A stretch of 64,000 nucleotides of DNA, taken from assembly GCA_012999515.1 (NCBI GenBank), contig JABEEB010000001.1, positions 868,001 to 932,000 of the forward strand. Reading direction: 5' to 3'. Shown one piece after another: positions 61,408-64,000 of the stretch. The notes under the pieces were generated by a model. The model ran no database searches. It saw nothing but the letters and a program-made list of their open reading frames with translations, and was not told the origin of the DNA. The translations under genes were made by a program, and so were the position numbers. The first letter of the stretch is position 1. Every line of letters starts with the position of its first letter. The DNA is from Salifodinibacter halophilus (lineage in GTDB: Bacteria; Pseudomonadota; Gammaproteobacteria; Nevskiales; Salinisphaeraceae).

Positions 61408-62118
61408 ATGAGCGTCAGCGACCAAAACGCCGAATTCAACAAGTTTGCCGACCACGCCGCCAACTGGTGGCAAGCCGACGGCGCCATGCGCCCATTGCAC
61501 GACATCAATGGACCGCGCACCGACTTTATCGACCAGCGTGCGCCAGTGGCGGGTAAAAAGGTGCTCGATGTCGGCTGCGGTGGCGGCCTGCTCGCCGAGG
61601 AATTGGCGCAGCGCGGCGCGCACGTCACCGGCATCGACGGCGCCGCTCCCATGATCGAAACAGCGCGGGCACACGCTGCTGAATCCGGTCTCGACATAAC
61701 CTATCGAACAATCCAAACACGCGAGCTGGTGGCCGAAGCAAAAGGCGCATTTGACATCGTCATCGGCTACGAAATGCTGGAACACGTCGACGAACCCAAC
61801 TACGTCGTCGACGATTGCGTGGCACTGTGCAAACCCGACGGTGACCTATTTTTCTCGACCATCAACCGAAGCGCACTCGCCTGGGCAATAGCTATCGGCG
61901 GCGCTGAATACGCACTTGGCCTGCTGCCACGCGGCACGCACGAATACAGCAAACTCATACGCCCAAGTGAACTCGCCCGCTGGCTGCGCGACGCCGGCGT
62001 CGAACCATCCGAGATCATTGGCATGCACTACAACCCACTGACCCGATCAGCGACTTTCGGCGGCCAGCCACGCGTCAATTACTTCGTGCACGCAGAACGC
62101 CAACAGGCGGCACGATGA
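61408..62118 (+). CDS. ubiG: Ubiquinone biosynthesis O-methyltransferase UbiG
   Basis: 236 residues from ATG 61408 (MSVSDQNAEFNKFADHAANWW); the frame is open upstream to 61273 but that part is not conserved-looking. UbiG does both O-methylations of ubiquinone synthesis with SAM. Blocks are WWQADGAMRPLHDINGPR, KVLDVGCGGGLLAEELAQRG (SAM loop) and GYEMLEHVDEPNYVV, with STINRSALAWAIAI and GTHEYSKLIRPSEL. An amphipathic region before the last third may bind the membrane. The stop overlaps gph as ATGA. Confidence 0.95.
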   Translation: MSVSDQNAEFNKFADHAANWWQADGAMRPLHDINGPRTDFIDQRAPVAGKKVLDVGCGGGLLAEELAQRGAHVTGIDGAAPMIETARAHAAESGLDITYRTIQTRELVAEAKGAFDIVIGYEMLEHVDEPNYVVDDCVALCKPDGDLFFSTINRSALAWAIAIGGAEYALGLLPRGTHEYSKLIRPSELARWLRDAGVEPSEIIGMHYNPLTRSATFGGQPRVNYFVHAERQQAAR

Positions 62119-62789
62119 GTGCGCCTGCAGTCCTATTCGATCTCGACGGCACACTGCTCGACACCGCGCCCGACCTAGTCGGCGCAGTTAACGAGCTCCG
62201 ACATGAGCACGGCCTGGACACACTACCGCGCTCGGTGCTCGCACCGATGTGCTCATATGGCGCCCGCGGCATGCTCGAACGCGGGCTCGACCTGCGTCCT
62301 GGCGATAACGGTTATGAGGCCACTTACCACGCTTTCATCGACCGTTACCAAGCCCGGCTGACACGCGAAACCGCGCCCTATCCCGGCATCCGTGCCTTGA
62401 TTACCGAGCTTGTCGAACGCGGCTGGCACTGGGGAGTAGTCACCAACAAGGCCGAAGCACTCGCCGTGCCGCTCATGCAGACGATGGGATTCGAGCCGCC
62501 ACCCGGCTGCGTCGTCGGCGGTGACAGCGCGCATGCCCCCAAGCCCGATCCGGCGCCCATCGAGCTTGGCCTTGCGCACCTAGGCGCCAGTGCTGCTGGA
62601 TCAATTTATGTCGGCGACTCAGCACGCGACATGCAGGCCGGCCGAGCGGCCAAACTCCACACCATCGGTGCCGCCTACGGATACATACCCGCCGATGAAG
62701 ACCCAGCTACTTGGCAATCCAACACGACAGTGACAAACGCGGCCGACATCGAAAGCGCGATCAACGAGCTAGCCCCAACCGAGTCCTGA
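62115..62789 (+). CDS. gph: Phosphoglycolate phosphatase (HAD family)
   Basis: 224 residues. HAD motif I FDLDGTLLDTAPDLVGA with the nucleophile Asp, motif II in VVTNKAEA (Thr), motif III Lys in HAPKPDPAP and motif IV GDSARDMQAGRAA. The helical cap type and ubiG-gph pairing indicate the Gph/MupP branch: 2-phosphoglycolate or MurNAc-6-P phosphatase. The ubiG-mupP pair of pseudomonads is an alternative; sequence alone does not decide. It overlaps ubiG by 4 bp. The CRISPR remnant begins 25 bp after its stop. Confidence 0.9.
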   Translation: MSAPAVLFDLDGTLLDTAPDLVGAVNELRHEHGLDTLPRSVLAPMCSYGARGMLERGLDLRPGDNGYEATYHAFIDRYQARLTRETAPYPGIRALITELVERGWHWGVVTNKAEALAVPLMQTMGFEPPPGCVVGGDSAHAPKPDPAPIELGLAHLGASAAGSIYVGDSARDMQAGRAAKLHTIGAAYGYIPADEDPATWQSNTTVTNAADIESAINELAPTES

Positions 62790-62814
62790 TCGTTCTCAAC
62801 GCTGGCTGAGGAGA

Positions 62815-63020
62815 AAACTAACGCCCGCTCGTGCGGGGAACGGCTTAGTAAAGCAGGCGTGATTTCCGATGATCCGCCCCCGCGGGTGCGGGGAAGCCTG
62901 GTGGGTCTTGCCGAGCAGCGTCTCGATAGCGGGTCGATCCCCGCAGATGCGGGGAAGACAGCGAATCCGCCCAACTCGTCGCATTCGTCGCAGGTCGATC
63001 CCCGCGGGTGCGGGAAAGCC
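62815..63020 (-). CRISPR. Decaying type I-E-like CRISPR array, four repeats
   Basis: Four 29-bp repeat units at 62815-62843, 62870-62898, 62931-62959 and 62992-63020. The last three share a 61-bp period, so the spacers 62899-62930 and 62960-62991 are 32 bp, exactly the type I-E geometry; the first spacer is 26 bp. The core is ATCCCCGC-N4-GCGGGGAA, a hairpin repeat like the E. coli/Pseudomonas type I-E repeat read in reverse, so transcription would be on the minus strand with the leader to the right. The two left repeats are the most degenerate, fitting the leader-distal end. No leader or cas gene is seen; the right side runs directly into a conjugation gene. Confidence 0.72.
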
Positions 63021-63049
63021 AGGCTCGCAAACCCCTCAAGCGGTTTTCG

Positions 63050-63847
63050 TATAACGCCGAGCGCGACGGCGGGCATGGCACCAACCCGTCTCAAGGGGGC
63101 TATCCGTCGTGCAAGACGTGGTGGTCTAACTCGGATGATGGGGTACGCGACCGGCTCAAAGCGCAACTGGATACAGCTTTTCAGAAAAGCGTGTATTCCA
63201 CGTTTCCGTCGAATAAGGCCGACGAGTATACGATTCGCGGGCTATTGAATAACCGGGCCGGGAGTGCCCATGGCAATGCTGGCACGACGGGGTCAGGTGG
63301 CGCCGGCGGCAACTGGTTCACTTCAACCCTAGGCACGGTTGGCGGCATGCTAGGGGTTGGCGTAGGCACCCTGCCATCTTACGGCATGCAGAGCGTGGCT
63401 GCCCATGCCCTGCCCAAAGTGCAGTACCTGGTGCTGATGGCCATCGTAATGGCCATGCCGCTCGTCATCGTGTTCTCAGGCTACAGCTTTGAAGTGGTCG
63501 GCCTGCTCACATTCGCCTACTTTGGCGTGATTTCGTTGGACTTCTGGTTCCAGTTATCCCACTGGTTACAGAACCATCTGACCGATTTGGTCTACGATAG
63601 CGAGGCCGCCAAGATGGGCTATGTGGCCGGCCTGGGATCCGTCTATGACCAGGGTGTCCTGGGGTTGGTGAAGGCCACGCTGATGTTCGTGTTCCCACCG
63701 CTCTGGATGGGGATGCTCAGTTGGGCTGGTTATAGCGTGGGTACTGGGATTAGCACATCCCTTACCAAAGGAGGAGATGGAGCAAGCAGCGCCGGTAAGG
63801 AAGGCGGCAAGAAAGGCCAGAATGAAACCTCAGGAGGCAAAGTTTAG
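63050..63847 (+). pseudogene. 5'-truncated TraG-like conjugative transfer protein
   Basis: An open frame runs from inside the last CRISPR repeat to the TAG at 63845-63847, but only the part after about 63080 resembles a family. It reads GGYPSCKTWWSNSDDGVRDRL, then, after a Gly-rich stretch, three or four membrane helices with FWFQLSHWLQNHLTDLVYD and FPPLWMGMLSWAGYSVG, and a Lys/Gly-rich end. This is the C-terminal half of the TraG N-domain (inner-membrane mating-pair) proteins of integrative conjugative elements, normally about 450-500 residues. Its true start and 5' half are missing. No start codon with a ribosome-binding site is seen, so it is probably silent. Codon use is looser than in the chromosomal genes. 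Confidence 0.65.
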
Positions 63848-63860
63848 TGCGCCGTCAAGC

Positions 63861-64000
63861 CTAATCGTCTTGGCGGATGCCGCTTATATAGAAACCAGGT
63901 CCGGCAGATCCGCAATCCCAACCATCCTGGTTTTGATCATCGTCAGGTTGATTATCGCTTTCAGAAGCCATCACCGCAGCGAGGAAATTCGCGACCAGGC
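63861..64000 (-). CDS. Partial conjugative-element protein, DUF3742-like
   Basis: On the minus strand 46 codons are open from the right edge to TAG at 63863-63861; the N-terminus lies outside the window. It starts in a hydrophobic end (LVANFLAAVM), then an acidic run DNQPDDDQNQDGWD and the end GPGFYISGIRQDD. DUF3742 proteins of Pseudomonas-type ICEs have the same layout, a membrane helix followed by an acidic tail with a WRDG..GFGLY pattern and a short acidic end, and lie next to traG. The match is to pattern only, with 46 residues visible. It faces the traG remnant with a 13-bp gap. Confidence 0.42.
   Translation of the reverse strand, partial: LVANFLAAVMASESDNQPDDDQNQDGWDCGSAGPGFYISGIRQDD

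Noticed and set aside
61237-61785. 182-codon minus-strand open frame over the ubiG start
   Set aside because: It is the antisense of ubiG and its upstream region, with no motif.
63052-63080. Possible fifth CRISPR repeat
   Set aside because: The TAACGCC block recalls the first repeat, but the phase is off by about 5 bp and the GCGGGGAA core is missing.
62675-63166. 163-codon minus-strand open frame across the gph end and the CRISPR repeats
   Set aside because: It overlaps the end of gph and reads through repeats and spacers. The Arg/Pro-rich repeated segments are translated CRISPR repeats.
63822-64000. Plus-strand open frame starting ATG 63822 and open to the right edge
   Set aside because: It overlaps the traG end and lies opposite the minus-strand frame with the acidic tail, which looks more like a protein. 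The choice rests on composition, so it is not certain.

Overview
The window is a dense chromosomal stretch of a GC-rich gammaproteobacterium, ending on the right in a piece of mobile DNA. The lineage call rests on gene order: gyrA-serC-serA-pheA-hisC-tyrA-aroA-cmk-rpsA-ihfB-lapA, surE-pcm-yqaA-nlpD, alaC-hom-thrC-recJ, and uup, ettA, fadE, fumC and purB. A halophilic or marine relative such as Salinisphaera would fit the acidic proteins, the AGCS-type sodium symporter and the OprB-like porin, but that genus is an inference. No rRNA or tRNA gene and no complete mobile element was found.

Layout. 1-12.6 kb holds single genes: a rhodanese fragment, rmuC, uup, a glutathione transferase overlapping a thiopurine methyltransferase, an MBL hydrolase, PAP2 and ExoD membrane proteins, an aldo/keto reductase, a TraB-like protein, a DUF481 outer-membrane protein and a bile-acid-type symporter. 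12.7-22.6 kb has cysH, ettA, several small membrane proteins, cysZ, a GNAT enzyme, an alanine/glycine symporter and fumC. 22.8-29.2 kb has purB with a nitroreductase, a thioesterase divergent from a TetR regulator, fadE and two small proteins.

29.4-34.7 kb is a sufBCDS operon ending in a Rieske-type ferredoxin. A porin with its own promoter and a structured 3' end follows. 36.5-45.3 kb is one long minus-strand run: surE-pcm-yqaA-nlpD, then alaC-hom-thrC-recJ, with no rpoS after nlpD. An OFA-family transporter at 46.4 kb is followed by a 47-residue partner. 48.2-60.9 kb is the conserved gyrA-to-lapA block, which links serine and aromatic amino-acid synthesis to cytidylate kinase and ribosomal protein S1. 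ubiG and gph overlap at 61.4-62.8 kb.

Right edge. Directly after gph lies a short, decaying CRISPR array of four repeats, two of whose intervals are exactly 61 bp, as in type I-E. It runs straight into a 5'-truncated traG-like conjugation gene facing a second partial gene that resembles DUF3742 proteins. No cas gene is visible. This junction of CRISPR relic and conjugative element is the most unusual part of the window.

Several convergent gene pairs are separated by long, almost perfect stem-loops without a clear U-tract. They are the likely terminators here.
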